A stretch of DNA of 64,000 nucleotides from Schauerella fraxinea. GTDB taxonomy: Bacteria > Pseudomonadota > Gammaproteobacteria > Burkholderiales > Burkholderiaceae_B. The stretch is from the NCBI GenBank assembly GCA_030849945.1, contig JAVDKK010000003.1, positions 806,001 to 870,000 of the forward strand, given 5' to 3'. Shown piece by piece: positions 1-9,073 of this stretch (positions are counted from its first letter, which is position 1; every line of letters starts with the position of its first letter). The notes beneath the pieces were generated by a model. It saw only the letters and a program-made list of their open reading frames with translations. It was not told the origin of the DNA and made no database searches. The position numbers and the translations under genes were made by a program.

Positions 1-1608
1 TTGCAGGCGTTGATTCGCGCGCGCATGGCGGAAGAGCGGTTGCGCACCAGCGAGGCCCGGTTTCGCGCCATCTATGATCAGGCGCCGACCGGCATGGCGC
101 TCATTGACGATCAGGGGCGGTTCGCCGATATCAACCCCGCGTTGATCGCCACGCTGGGACGTGGACGCGATGCCTTGCTGGGCCAATTGGTGAGTGCATT
201 CGCACCGCCGGAAAAAGCGGCTTTCGTGCAATCGAGAATGGCACGCACGACAGCGTCGCCCAGCTCATGGAAAGAGAATTTTCCGCTGACCAAACCCGAT
301 GGCACCACTATCCGTCTGGAATGGACCGTGTCGACGCATATCGAGCCGGGCCTGCGTGTGGGGATCGCGCTCGATGTGTCGGAGCGCTACGAGCTGGAAC
401 GCCGCCGTCGCGAAGTCTTGGAGCGCGAGCAAGCCGCGCGATCCGCCGCCGAACAGCAAAGCCGCACCAAGGACGATTTCGTCGCCGTGCTGTCGCATGA
501 ATTGCGCAATCCGCTGAATGCGATCGGTGGCTGGGTGCATGTGCTGCTCGTAGGCAAGCGCACGCCCGAACAACTTGAGAAAGGCCTCTCGGCGATCGCG
601 CGTAGTGTGAAAGCGCAGGCCCGTCTGATTTCGGACATTCTCGACGTATCCCGTATAAGCTCCGGCAAATTGCGGTTGCACCGCGAATGGGTGGCGCCCG
701 AAGCACTCGTGACCGAATCGCTGGATGCCTTGCGCGTGCAAGCGCAGAGCAAGCGCGTCGAGATTGTGCTGGAGATGCAAGACGCCGATGAGCCCGCATG
801 GCTGGATGGCACGCGATTTCAACAGATCTTGTGGAACCTGACCTCCAATGCCATCAAATTCTCCGAGTCCGACACCCAGGTTGTGATTCGACTGGCGCGT
901 GACGGCGATCTCTTGCGCGTGTCGGTCCAGGATTCTGGCCGCGGTATCCGGCCCGATTTTCTGCCGCATATCTTCCAACGCTTCAGCCAAAGCGAGTCGC
1001 CAGATAGCCGCATCCACGGCGGACTCGGCCTGGGGTTGTCCATCACCAAAAACCTTGCCGAATTGCACGGGGGCACGATCGCCGCCGAAAGTAAGGGCGA
1101 AGGGCAAGGCGCCGTGTTTACGGCGGTGTTGAAGGTCGTGCCGGATGGCGAGCTCGCAACGGTAAACGAATCGCACAGCGCGCACACGCCCGCGCCTGAA
1201 CTCTCCGGTTTGCATGTGCTCGTAGCAGAAGATGATCCAGACGCACGTGAAATTCTCACACTGGTGCTGTCGGAAGCCGGCGCAACGGTGAACAGCGCGC
1301 CCAACTACGATGTGGCGATTGCCTTGGCCGGGCAACACTGGCCGGACGTCTTGGTAAGCGATATCGGCATGGCTGGGCGAGATGGCTACGATCTGATGCG
1401 TGCCATACGCAAACTCCAGATCGACCAGGGCAAGCCCGCAATATTTGCCGTCGCGCATACCGCTTTCACCCGAGAGCAGGATCGCGCGAAGGCATTGGAG
1501 GCGGGCTTCGACACGCATCTCGGCAAGCCGCTTCAACCGCATGCACTTATCGCACTGCTGCGCGACAAAGCGTTGAGCTTGGGAAACCAACGGGCTGGCG
1601 TTATCTGA
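1..1608 (+). CDS. PAS hybrid sensor histidine kinase/response regulator (5' end outside window)
   Basis: Cytoplasmic signalling part of a hybrid two-component sensor. The visible 535 residues hold a PAS domain (about 18-130), a short helical linker, a HisKA dimerisation helix with phosphoacceptor H166 in the motif SHELRNPLNA, and an HATPase domain with an N box (WNLTSNAIKF, about 278-287), a G1 box (DSGRGI, 311-316) and a G2 box (GGLGLGLS, 340-347). A C-terminal receiver follows, with acidic pair D411/D412 and phosphoacceptor D454. No transmembrane segment is visible. The open frame begins at base 1 with TTG and a coiled-coil lead-in to the PAS domain, so the true start probably lies upstream and any sensory N-terminus is missing. 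The ligand and output cannot be inferred. The C-terminal receiver suggests a phosphorelay or autoregulation. Family is confident, role unknown. Confidence 0.93.
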   Translation: MQALIRARMAEERLRTSEARFRAIYDQAPTGMALIDDQGRFADINPALIATLGRGRDALLGQLVSAFAPPEKAAFVQSRMARTTASPSSWKENFPLTKPDGTTIRLEWTVSTHIEPGLRVGIALDVSERYELERRRREVLEREQAARSAAEQQSRTKDDFVAVLSHELRNPLNAIGGWVHVLLVGKRTPEQLEKGLSAIARSVKAQARLISDILDVSRISSGKLRLHREWVAPEALVTESLDALRVQAQSKRVEIVLEMQDADEPAWLDGTRFQQILWNLTSNAIKFSESDTQVVIRLARDGDLLRVSVQDSGRGIRPDFLPHIFQRFSQSESPDSRIHGGLGLGLSITKNLAELHGGTIAAESKGEGQGAVFTAVLKVVPDGELATVNESHSAHTPAPELSGLHVLVAEDDPDAREILTLVLSEAGATVNSAPNYDVAIALAGQHWPDVLVSDIGMAGRDGYDLMRAIRKLQIDQGKPAIFAVAHTAFTREQDRAKALEAGFDTHLGKPLQPHALIALLRDKALSLGNQRAGVI

Positions 1609-1635
1609 CCGGTGCGTTGCTCTGGGGCCTTTTTT

Positions 1636-2874
1636 TCAAGCGTGCGTTGCTGGGACTGAGTTCACACCATGCTGGGGTGTCGCCACCCGAACCCATCGTG
1701 CAATAACAAGGGCGGCGAGCAGCATGACAGCACCTGCCGTGACGAATACGCCGGTGACTCCGCCGAGCCCGAATACGAGTCCGCCTAACGCCGCACCAGC
1801 AGCGATTGAGGATTGCACAGCCGCCACAACCATACCTCCGGCAGTTTCCGCCTGATCCGGGACGGCGCGTGCGACCCAGTTCGACCACGCCACTGGAACG
1901 CCTCCGAACGCCAATCCCCACAAGGCAACCAGCAATGCCAATCCCGTTGTTTGGACGGGGATCAACACCACGCCGAGGGCCGCGACGCCAACCAGCGCCG
2001 GCATCAAGACCAGGGTGGCACGCAGGCTACGTTCCATCAGCCAACCGGCCAGCAAGGTACCAACAAAATTGGCGACACCGAATCCCAACAGCATCAAGGA
2101 CAGTCCGTCCACGTCGATCTGGGAAACGCTTTCGAGGGCCGGGCGAATGTACGTGAATATCGAATACTGGCCCGTATGTGCAATCACACAGCCCATCATG
2201 CCTATCGCAATACCCGGACGGCGTAGCAACGCTAATACCGATGCGGTATGCAGCGCTTTACGTGGTGCCATCGTAGGCAGTGTGAACCACTGAAAGATCA
2301 ATGTCAGCGCTCCCACTGCGGCGGCGGCAAAAAATGCGCTGCGCCAGCCATAAAGCCCACCCAAATAGCTTCCAAGTGGAACCGAAACGACGGTTCCAAC
2401 CGCGATACCGCTAAAGATGATGGAAAGCGCGCGCGGTACAAGCTTGGCCGGAACCAAACGCATGGCAACCGCCGCAGCCATGCTCCAGAACCCTCCCAAA
2501 GCAATGCCGAGCAGAATTCGCATCACTAACAAAACGATCAGACTCGATGACAGCGCCACAAGCAGGTTGGAGGCGATCATGAGTACGGAGAAGCTGAGCA
2601 GCACCACACGTCTATCGAACTTACGCGTCAGACGAGGCACGAGCAAACCGGCGAATAGCGCGACAACTGCCGTTACGGTCACTGCTTGGCCAGCCAACGC
2701 CTCCGATACGCCAAGGTCGAAGGCCATCGGTGTCAGTAAACTAGCTGGCAGGTATTCCGCCGTCAGCAAGCCGAAAACGCCCATTGCCAATGAAAAGACG
2801 GCCATCCAGGGTGGCGCAGCAGAAGCGTCGTCTGCAACGCCGTCGGGCACATCATCGATAACTTGATCACTCAT
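1636..2874 (-). CDS. MFS efflux transporter, NepI/PbuE-like
   Basis: Inner-membrane major facilitator of 412 residues with about 12 hydrophobic segments, the usual family length. The first loop carries the MFS-A-like pattern PRLTRKFDRR, and the TM4 region has GGFWSMAAAVAMRLVP, typical of the drug:H+ antiporter-1 pumps related to NepI (purine ribonucleoside efflux) and PbuE. The substrate is not determinable from sequence. It is divergent from an AraC regulator starting at 2974, across a 99-bp gap holding an imperfect CCTAG/CTAGG inverted pair (2885-2889 and 2911-2915). That arrangement makes the AraC protein the likely regulator. A clear paralogue lies at 25540-26754 with the same TM4 and TM5 signatures, including PLGSYLG. 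Confidence 0.88.
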   Translation of the reverse strand: MSDQVIDDVPDGVADDASAAPPWMAVFSLAMGVFGLLTAEYLPASLLTPMAFDLGVSEALAGQAVTVTAVVALFAGLLVPRLTRKFDRRVVLLSFSVLMIASNLLVALSSSLIVLLVMRILLGIALGGFWSMAAAVAMRLVPAKLVPRALSIIFSGIAVGTVVSVPLGSYLGGLYGWRSAFFAAAAVGALTLIFQWFTLPTMAPRKALHTASVLALLRRPGIAIGMMGCVIAHTGQYSIFTYIRPALESVSQIDVDGLSLMLLGFGVANFVGTLLAGWLMERSLRATLVLMPALVGVAALGVVLIPVQTTGLALLVALWGLAFGGVPVAWSNWVARAVPDQAETAGGMVVAAVQSSIAAGAALGGLVFGLGGVTGVFVTAGAVMLLAALVIARWVRVATPQHGVNSVPATHA

Positions 2875-2973
2875 CTTGAAACTTCCTAGTTTTCTATCGC
2901 AGCTGAAAGTCTAGGTTTGAACGTCAGGATGATCCATGATGCTAAGTCTTGATGTTTTGATCGAAACGCCGAA

Positions 2974-3933
2974 ATGACTGAGAAACTTCAATTTACCGTG
3001 CCGTCCGACCTCATCAGCGAACTGCTGACTGGGATGCACTTGCGTGGTGTTCAATACCGCCGTATTCAAACGGGACCAACATTTGGTCTGGGATTCGACA
3101 ATCGGCCAGGTCATGCGTACTTTCACTACGTCGCTGTGGGCACGGCGCTTCTACGTACGAATGATGGTGCCGTACACGAGCTATTGCCTGGCAGTGCGGT
3201 GTTCATTCCTCAAGGCGGGGCACACCAACTTTCATCGGATTTGGCTGGCTCATCTCAACCAATCAATATGTTTGACGCGATCCCCATCGGTGAGTCAGTC
3301 AGCGGGGTGGACACATGCCCAAGCACCCACCCAACCCCAAGCGCAGTGCTTTTCTACGGTTGCATGGCGCTGGATCTTGGTGGCATGCACGGACTTGGAA
3401 AGTTGATGCCGGACGTGATGGTGGCCAACACGGATGAACATCGTTATCCAGACCTGGCGCCGATTCTAAGCGCCATGAAGCGTGAAATTTGCTCTGGACG
3501 CATCGGTTCTGCGGGCATGCTGGCACGTCTCGCGGAGGTAGCGGCCGCAATGATCTTGCGTGGATGGATCGAATGCGGCTGTGAGAACGCGTCCGGTCTT
3601 GTCGCGGCATTACGCGACCCACGTCTCGCACGCGCCATTCTGGCGCTCCATCGTCAACCGGGAAAAGACTGGACGGTTGCTGAATTGGCTGCTGAATCGC
3701 ACATTTCACGCTCTGTTTTTGCGCAACGGTTTCAGGCCACAATTGGCTTACCGCCTTTGCGCTACGCCACGGAACTGCGGATGCGTCTCGCCAGCCAATG
3801 GCTAGCCAAGGAAAATCTGTCGATCGACGCCGTCGCTGAGCGTTTGGGTTATGCGTCTCAAGCCGCATTCAGCCGGGCTTTCAAACGTGTACATGGTCTG
3901 CCGCCGGGAGCCAGTCGACAGCTATATCCATGA
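2974..3933 (+). CDS. AraC-family regulator with N-terminal cupin domain
   Basis: Transcription factor of 319 residues. The N-terminal half looks like an AraC cupin ligand pocket (cupin_6 type), with a conserved stretch around PGSAVFIPQGGAHQL. The C-terminal 100 residues hold the two helix-turn-helix motifs of AraC/XylS proteins: AELAAESHISRSVFAQRF, then a second helix around SIDAVAERLGYASQAAFSRAFKR. The ATG start at 2974 gives a complete cupin domain. It is transcribed divergently from the NepI-like efflux gene, the usual layout for a regulator inducing an efflux pump in response to a small molecule. Family is certain; the target is inferred from position only. Confidence 0.9.
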   Translation: MTEKLQFTVPSDLISELLTGMHLRGVQYRRIQTGPTFGLGFDNRPGHAYFHYVAVGTALLRTNDGAVHELLPGSAVFIPQGGAHQLSSDLAGSSQPINMFDAIPIGESVSGVDTCPSTHPTPSAVLFYGCMALDLGGMHGLGKLMPDVMVANTDEHRYPDLAPILSAMKREICSGRIGSAGMLARLAEVAAAMILRGWIECGCENASGLVAALRDPRLARAILALHRQPGKDWTVAELAAESHISRSVFAQRFQATIGLPPLRYATELRMRLASQWLAKENLSIDAVAERLGYASQAAFSRAFKRVHGLPPGASRQLYP

Positions 3934-4087
3934 TCAACCCCGAGAGGATGGGGATGCGGAAGTCCTTCGCCAAACCGTCGGATCGACCCACGCATCGATC
4001 CCTTCAAAAAGCGATCGGGAGGCGCAGCGCCGCAGCGCCGCAGCTTCGCGGATCAGCCTTCGTTGATCGAGCTGCGCACGCATAGGG

Positions 4088-4735
4088 CTACAGCGACTTC
4101 GCCTCCAGCATGTCATGAGGATAAGGATTCAAAAACTCTCGCGTGCGCGCCGCACCGCATGTCAACCAGTCGAAATAGCTGCCCTCAGGCAGGATCACGA
4201 CCATGCGCTTTTCCTTACCCGCCTGGTGATAGTCGCGAAAGAGCTGATGATGATCAGCGTTGATGGTGAGCATGGTGTAGCTTTCGACCAGCTCGCCTTC
4301 AGGAGATCGCCAGCGGTCCCAGAGACCGGCGACCCCAATTGGTTTTCCGTCGGCACGCGTGAACTTCGTGGGGACCGCCTTGCCCGAGCGCCAGTCAGGC
4401 TCGAAGATCGCCTCGGCCGGGATGATGCAATGCTGACCGCGACGCCATGCGTTGCCGAACGTGAACGACGTCGCTGCCGTTTCTGATCGCGCATTGAACG
4501 TCGAGAGCTTCGTATTTGGCGTTCTGGTCAGTGCCGAGATCAGTCCCCACCTTCCTGTTGTCGCCTCAACGTCGGGTACCGCTTCATCGCCAGCGTCATG
4601 CTCAGGCGGGCGTCTCACGAAAACGCCTTCGTATTTAGGCCACATTTCTTCCTTGAACGCGCCCGTTGCGAGCTTTGCGCCAAAGCTACGCTCGAACAAT
4701 TCGCGTTCTTTCAAGGCTAGGTAGTGACTGCACAT
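4088..4735 (-). CDS. SRAP (SOS response-associated peptidase) family, YedK/HMCES-like
   Basis: SRAP proteins crosslink through Cys2 to abasic sites in single-stranded DNA. The start is placed at 4735 because this gives M-C-S-H-Y, exposing the obligatory Cys2 after methionine removal; an upstream in-frame methionine would bury it. Visible active-site elements are N81 with R83 (FNARSETA) and E108 (IPAEAIFEP). The usual H-x-R-M motif of YedK is replaced by E-K-R-M (E175-M178), with the nearest histidine at H170. The protein is 215 residues, normal for the family. The gene stands alone between an AraC and a LysR gene. The family call is strong. Whether the His change alters crosslink reversal is unknown. 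Confidence 0.9.
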   Translation of the reverse strand: MCSHYLALKERELFERSFGAKLATGAFKEEMWPKYEGVFVRRPPEHDAGDEAVPDVEATTGRWGLISALTRTPNTKLSTFNARSETAATSFTFGNAWRRGQHCIIPAEAIFEPDWRSGKAVPTKFTRADGKPIGVAGLWDRWRSPEGELVESYTMLTINADHHQLFRDYHQAGKEKRMVVILPEGSYFDWLTCGAARTREFLNPYPHDMLEAKSL

Positions 4736-4918
4736 TGCGCGGCTCCACATGCCATCGGACATATTCATTTTGCTGCATGTTCATCGTCCGCGGTGCACCA
4801 GGCCGCGTGGGTGTATTGATATCTGTTGGTGCACGTCCACAAGCCATCAGGCTTGGCGTTGCCACGAGCAGATAGCTGTGAGGGGTTATTCGGCGCAAGC
4901 GCATAGAAAAACACAAGA

Positions 4919-5893
4919 TCACTTGATGTTGGTCGTCACGGACTGGACGCCGCCGTTGGCAAGGAAGCGTCGGGCCTCGTCATGCAATGTCTCGCGCAGG
5001 ACTGGCAACACGTTGCTTGTGGAATCCGCGGCCCAAAGCATGCCGATGGGGCCAAATTCCAGTCGTGCGGGCATGCTCACAATCTGGATCAGGTCGAGCC
5101 TTTCGTACATGCTCGCAACGGAAGTGGCCAGCGTAGCGATGTAATCACGATCCTGCAGCATTGAAAGCAGCGCGACCAGCGAACTTGTTTCCACCGCGGG
5201 GGTTGGCGGAGGCATGCCGGCGTCGACCAGGGCTTGGTCAAGGCGCAGACGAGACAGCGAGCCGGGCGGGGGCATGATCCAGGGATAGCCGTCCGTATCT
5301 TCCCATCGTGGGGTTGCCAGCTTGGCGAGGGGGTGACCACGTCTTGCAACCACGCTGAATGTATCGGTCATCAGCCATTCAGATCGCAGCCCGGATCGGC
5401 TTGCGCGCACATCCAACGGCCCGATGATGAGATCGATCTCACGGCGTGCAACGCGCTCCATCAACGGTTCGAGCAAACCTTCGATCAACTCGATCTGCAC
5501 TTTGGGCAGGCGCTGGTGAAGCGCGGCGATTGCATGCGGTAGCACGACGGGAGCCGCGGAAAGAATCGTACCGATATGTAGATGGCCAACCGCGCCACGC
5601 TTTACAGCTTCGATTTCCTCACCCGTACGAGCCGTATCCCCCAGCACTCGGCTCGCATAGCGCCAAAGCACACTGCCGGCTTCCGTCAATTTCAAAGGCC
5701 GGCCGCGTACAAAAAGGGGCGTTCCGACGAGGTCTTCCATGTCGCTCAGCCAGTGCGATAGCGCTGGTTGCGTCATGTGCATCGTCTTGGCGGCTGCCGT
5801 AAGCGACCCGGCGCTTTCGAGTGCCGTCAGCACCTGCAAATGGCGCAACTTCAGACGGCGTGTCCAAGAGAAGTCGGGCGGGACGGCTTTCAT
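4919..5893 (-). CDS. LysR-family transcriptional regulator
   Basis: LysR regulator of 324 residues. The winged helix-turn-helix occupies about residues 18-77 (GSLTAAAKTMHMTQPALSHW) and is followed by a LysR substrate-binding domain whose style resembles GbpR/CbsR-type proteins (HLHIGTILSAAPVVLPHAI). It is divergent from the GAF-Bug gene pair starting at 5987, across 93 bp rich in A and T (5920-5960), the usual arrangement for a LysR protein controlling its neighbour. The inducer is unknown. The most likely target is the adjacent binding-protein operon. Confidence 0.92.
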   Translation of the reverse strand: MKAVPPDFSWTRRLKLRHLQVLTALESAGSLTAAAKTMHMTQPALSHWLSDMEDLVGTPLFVRGRPLKLTEAGSVLWRYASRVLGDTARTGEEIEAVKRGAVGHLHIGTILSAAPVVLPHAIAALHQRLPKVQIELIEGLLEPLMERVARREIDLIIGPLDVRASRSGLRSEWLMTDTFSVVARRGHPLAKLATPRWEDTDGYPWIMPPPGSLSRLRLDQALVDAGMPPPTPAVETSSLVALLSMLQDRDYIATLATSVASMYERLDLIQIVSMPARLEFGPIGMLWAADSTSNVLPVLRETLHDEARRFLANGGVQSVTTNIK

Positions 5894-5986
5894 GCAGAAA
5901 TGGTAATGGATATCTCAGTTTTATTCATTGGCTGTTTATATTGGATAACTCCAAAATGACTCATCACATCATGACGAGATCGAGCG

Positions 5987-6505
5987 GTGACGAGTTCAAA
6001 CGAGTTCTCTCCTGAGGCGTTGCCGCTGCTTGACGTGGCGCAATCATTGGCGCTGGATCGGCAGCCTGATCGGGGCTTGCAGGCATTGGCAGCGGCGTTG
6101 GCAACGCGCATTGGCTATCGGCTGTTCACGGTTTTGGTTTTAGACCGACAGGAAGGGATCAGTCGAAGATTCTATTCAAGCCAGCCGGTTGCCTATCCCA
6201 CGAACGGCGCCAAGCCCATTCGCACCGACAGTGAATTTTTCGCGCGCGTGGTAGAGGCTGGGCTGCCTCGCATCTGCAGGGATCGTCGCGCCTGCGAAGC
6301 GGCTTTTCCCGACCATGACATGATCTTTTCGCTAGGGTGCGAGAGTGCGATCAACGTGCCCGTGAGATGGGACGGTCTAACGATCGCCTCGTTGAATCTG
6401 CTGCATCAAGCCGATTGGTACAGAGAAGACATGATCGCCGAGCTCAGTGGTTACGCGGCGCTCGCTATCCCGGTGGTACAGAAAATTATTCACGCATCCC
6501 GTTAG
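5987..6505 (+). CDS. Stand-alone GAF domain protein
   Basis: Small cytoplasmic protein of 172 residues, almost entirely one GAF domain (about 15-165): an N-terminal helix, a central sheet beginning YRLFTVLVLD, and the late strand SAINVPVRWDGLTIASLNLLH. No DNA-binding, kinase or cyclase domain is attached, so it would act as a ligand-binding module or partner protein. The frame opens with GTG at 5987, and no competing ATG lies in frame nearby. The stop at 6505 is 14 bp from the Bug receptor start at 6520, so the two are probably co-transcribed and divergent from LysR. A GAF protein in front of a Bug receptor suggests sensing of the same carboxylic acid, but this is inference. Confidence 0.78.
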   Translation: MTSSNEFSPEALPLLDVAQSLALDRQPDRGLQALAAALATRIGYRLFTVLVLDRQEGISRRFYSSQPVAYPTNGAKPIRTDSEFFARVVEAGLPRICRDRRACEAAFPDHDMIFSLGCESAINVPVRWDGLTIASLNLLHQADWYREDMIAELSGYAALAIPVVQKIIHASR

Positions 6506-6519
6506 AACAGGTGGAATAT

Positions 6520-7488
6520 ATGAAGCGCTCAGGTGTCACGATAGCCGCATTGATGTTGTCTCTGGGAATGGCTGCAGCGCACGCGGCGGATGCGTATCCA
6601 GGCAAACCGATCACGATCGTCTATCCGTATGCCCCAGGCTCCGCGTCCGACACGATGACACGCCTGCTTGCCGACGCGATGTCCAAAAAACTTGGACAGC
6701 CGGTCATCGTTGAAGGTAAGCCGGGGGCGGGTGGATCCATCGCCACCGAGCATGTCGTCAGGTCAGCGCCTGACGGCTACACCCTGCTGCTCAGTGCCAG
6801 CGGCACGATCGCCGTCAACCCGCATATCTACAAGCTGCGCTACAACCCCGTAGAGGACTTGGAGCACATCTCGATCGCGGTGGAGGTGCCCTTTGTGTTC
6901 GTTGTGGGTAAAGACTTCCAGGTGCAAGACTACGCATCATTCAAAAAACTGAGCGAACAGAAATCGGGCGGTCTAACTTCTGCCAACGCCGGTCTTGGTA
7001 CACAGGCCCATCTCACGCAAGCGGCGTTCGCCAAGCTTGCAGGCGTAAATCTCAGCATCGTCGGCTACAAGGGTGCAGCACCAGCGGTCAACGACCTCAT
7101 GGGCGGACATGTGGACTCGATGATGGACAACGCCGCCTCGCAGATTCCGTATGTGTCTTCGGGCAAGACAACAGCGTTATTCGTCACCAGCGACTATCGC
7201 TTCGATGGTTATCCGAAGGTGCCTACGGCTAAGGAATTGGGCATTACCGGCCTGGTGCCAGCGGGTTGGTTTGGCTTTGCGGCGCCGAAGGGCACGCCGC
7301 CGGCCGTCACAACTAAGCTTCAGTCGGCGCTGTCGACGACGCTTCAGGATCCCGACATCCAGCGCAAGTTCAAGGAATTGGGGTGGGTTATCGTAGGCAA
7401 CACGCCCGCGCAGGCGCTTGAGCGGGCGCGCGGCGACTACGCCCTTCTTGGACAAGTCGCTCGCGATATCGATCTGAAGCCGAATTAA
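6520..7488 (+). CDS. Bug/TctC-family tricarboxylate-type periplasmic binding protein
   Basis: Secreted solute receptor of 322 residues. The start at ATG 6520 is chosen because it directly precedes a classic signal peptide (MKRSGVTIAALMLSLGMAAA, cleavage near AHA-ADA). The mature protein begins YPGKPITIVYPYAPG, the typical Bug N-terminus, followed by EGKPGAGGS and DGYTLLLSASGT. Bug proteins bind carboxylates or related small acids for tripartite tricarboxylate transporters or for signalling. No TctA or TctB membrane gene is in the window, so this is an orphan receptor. It lies 14 bp behind the GAF gene and opposite a LysR regulator. Confidence 0.93.
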   Translation: MKRSGVTIAALMLSLGMAAAHAADAYPGKPITIVYPYAPGSASDTMTRLLADAMSKKLGQPVIVEGKPGAGGSIATEHVVRSAPDGYTLLLSASGTIAVNPHIYKLRYNPVEDLEHISIAVEVPFVFVVGKDFQVQDYASFKKLSEQKSGGLTSANAGLGTQAHLTQAAFAKLAGVNLSIVGYKGAAPAVNDLMGGHVDSMMDNAASQIPYVSSGKTTALFVTSDYRFDGYPKVPTAKELGITGLVPAGWFGFAAPKGTPPAVTTKLQSALSTTLQDPDIQRKFKELGWVIVGNTPAQALERARGDYALLGQVARDIDLKPN

Positions 7489-7611
7489 CGGCATTCTGTC
7501 GCACTTATGTGGTGATTCAGCAGGAGGGACGCGAAGCCCGAAAGTCGGGCGAGAGCACTACGCTGAAAAGCGCCCAACGCAAAGTCGCGGCGCATTACAA
7601 GACCTTGAAAG

Positions 7612-8526
7612 CTAAGGGTCGATGCTGAGGTGTGGGTTTGGAACCCCTGTGGCCTGGGCCCGCAGCCATTCCATCACAGCACGCGCGCTGACCGATAACG
7701 CGCGCTCACTGCTAAACGCCACGTGATACGTGTGCCCGGCGATGCTCGGGCCAAAGGGCTGATGGAGCCGGCCAGCCGCCAATTCATCGGCGACCAGAGC
7801 CTGGCTTACCAAGGCAATGCCTTCTCCTGCGACTGCAGCCTGTATGGCATGTCCTTCGTCCGAAAACCGCAAGGCGCCCGCGGGAGATTCCTCGACCTGC
7901 CGGGCTTCGGCGAACCAACGCGTCCAAGTGGGATTGTCCGGGTGATGCCGTCGCCAGTCGAAGTAGATCAGGGGCCAACGAGCGAGATCTTCGAGCGCAT
8001 GGACGCCCAGTCGCGGGTTGGCGACGGGTGCGAAGCGGTCCGTGAATAACGATTCCACAATCAGACCTGGATAGGGACCCCTGCCATATCGAATCGCGAT
8101 ATCGACAGCCGTTGAGCGCACGTCGGCCATGTCGTCGGACGCCTGGATCTGCAGATCGATGCTCGCCAGATCGCGGCGGAAGGCGCCCATCCTTGGCAAG
8201 AGCCATTTCGCCGTGAACGCATTGGTCGCGGAAATCACCACCTGTGGCCTGCGATGCGATTCGGTCAGCCGGTCCAGCGCCACCTGAAAGTCGTCGAAGC
8301 CATTTCGCAGCACGGGGTAAAGGCGTGCACCCGCTTCCGTCAGGGTGACGCGCCGAACCTGCCGGCTGAAGAGCGGCGCGTCTACGTGCTGCTCCAGACC
8401 GCGAATCTGGTGGCTGATGGCTGTTGGCGTGACGGCGAGTTCCTCCGCCGCGGCCTTGAAGCTGCCAAGACGCGCCGCAGCCTCAAAGGCGCGAAGCGCT
8501 GAAAGCGGTAGAAATCGTCGATTCAT
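7612..8526 (-). CDS. LysR-family transcriptional regulator, GcvA-like
   Basis: LysR regulator of 304 residues with N-terminal motif LPLSALRAFEAAARLGSFK and a helix-turn-helix around AAEELAVTPTAISHQIRGLE, characteristic of the GcvA subgroup, followed by a substrate-binding domain. It is divergent from the Rid-OYE gene pair starting at 8677, across 150 bp containing an AT-rich stretch (8568-8594). Control of that pair is the natural reading. The effector is unknown. Confidence 0.92.
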   Translation of the reverse strand: MNRRFLPLSALRAFEAAARLGSFKAAAEELAVTPTAISHQIRGLEQHVDAPLFSRQVRRVTLTEAGARLYPVLRNGFDDFQVALDRLTESHRRPQVVISATNAFTAKWLLPRMGAFRRDLASIDLQIQASDDMADVRSTAVDIAIRYGRGPYPGLIVESLFTDRFAPVANPRLGVHALEDLARWPLIYFDWRRHHPDNPTWTRWFAEARQVEESPAGALRFSDEGHAIQAAVAGEGIALVSQALVADELAAGRLHQPFGPSIAGHTYHVAFSSERALSVSARAVMEWLRAQATGVPNPHLSIDP

Positions 8527-8676
8527 AAGTGCTCGAATACAGCAGGCGAAGCCTGGTTATGGATGAGAATAACTTATTTATCTGATGACAAATGAACCTT
8601 TGTCACGCGGCGATAGCAGTTTTACTCTGCAGTTGTCCCCCAAGTCTGGCGGATACATGGATGAGAGGAACTAATC

Positions 8677-9072
8677 ATGATCGAACGCATTGTGACCAAC
8701 CCGGACCCCTACGAGCCCTTTCTGCTGTCGCAGGGGATCAAAGTAAATGGCTGGCTGTTCATATCGGGGCAGGCCGGTGCCGGTGAAGACGGCAATATCG
8801 TGCCAGGTGGCTTTATGGCACAAGGGCGGCAGGCATTTGCAAATCTGCGCCGCGCGCTTGAGGCCGGTGGTGCCAGCTTGAAGGATGTGGTCAAGGTCAC
8901 CATCTTCGTCACCGATATGGGCAACTTCGACGATGTGGTGAGCTTGCGTCGCGAGTTCTTCTCGGCACCGTACCCCGCCGATACGATCGCCGAAATTAAA
9001 GCCCTCTACACGCCTGAAGCCATGATTGAAATCGAAGCAATAGCTTTCCCGCCAAATGCCGAGGTCCGTTGA
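8677..9072 (+). CDS. Rid/YjgF-family protein lacking the RidA arginine
   Basis: Protein of 131 residues with the Rid (YER057c/YjgF/UK114) fold, normal family length. Recognisable blocks are NGWLFISGQAG, a central helix QAFANLRRALEAGGASLKD, VVKVTIFVTD and the C-terminal IEIEAIA. In RidA the motif P-A-R carries the catalytic arginine that binds the imine or enamine substrate. Here the sequence is PYPADTIAEIK, with D102 at that place, so classical 2-aminoacrylate deaminase activity is unlikely. Its stop at 9070-9072 is one base from the OYE start at 9074, so the two were built to be co-translated. A role in the OYE-linked catabolic step is likely but unspecified. Confidence 0.9.
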   Translation: MIERIVTNPDPYEPFLLSQGIKVNGWLFISGQAGAGEDGNIVPGGFMAQGRQAFANLRRALEAGGASLKDVVKVTIFVTDMGNFDDVVSLRREFFSAPYPADTIAEIKALYTPEAMIEIEAIAFPPNAEVR

Positions 9073-9073
9073 G

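Noticed and set aside
265..1590. A long minus-strand open frame of 441 codons opposite the sensor kinase
   Set aside because: It is the mirror of a GC-rich coding region with strong two-component motifs on the plus strand; its translation has no domain pattern.
7509..7628. A 39-codon basic open frame (VVIQQEGREARKSGEST...) behind the first Bug gene, overlapping the end of a LysR gene
   Set aside because: It opens with GTG without a ribosome site, overlaps the LysR 3' end, and matches no family that I recognise. Possibly the tail of a lost gene, but not supportable.
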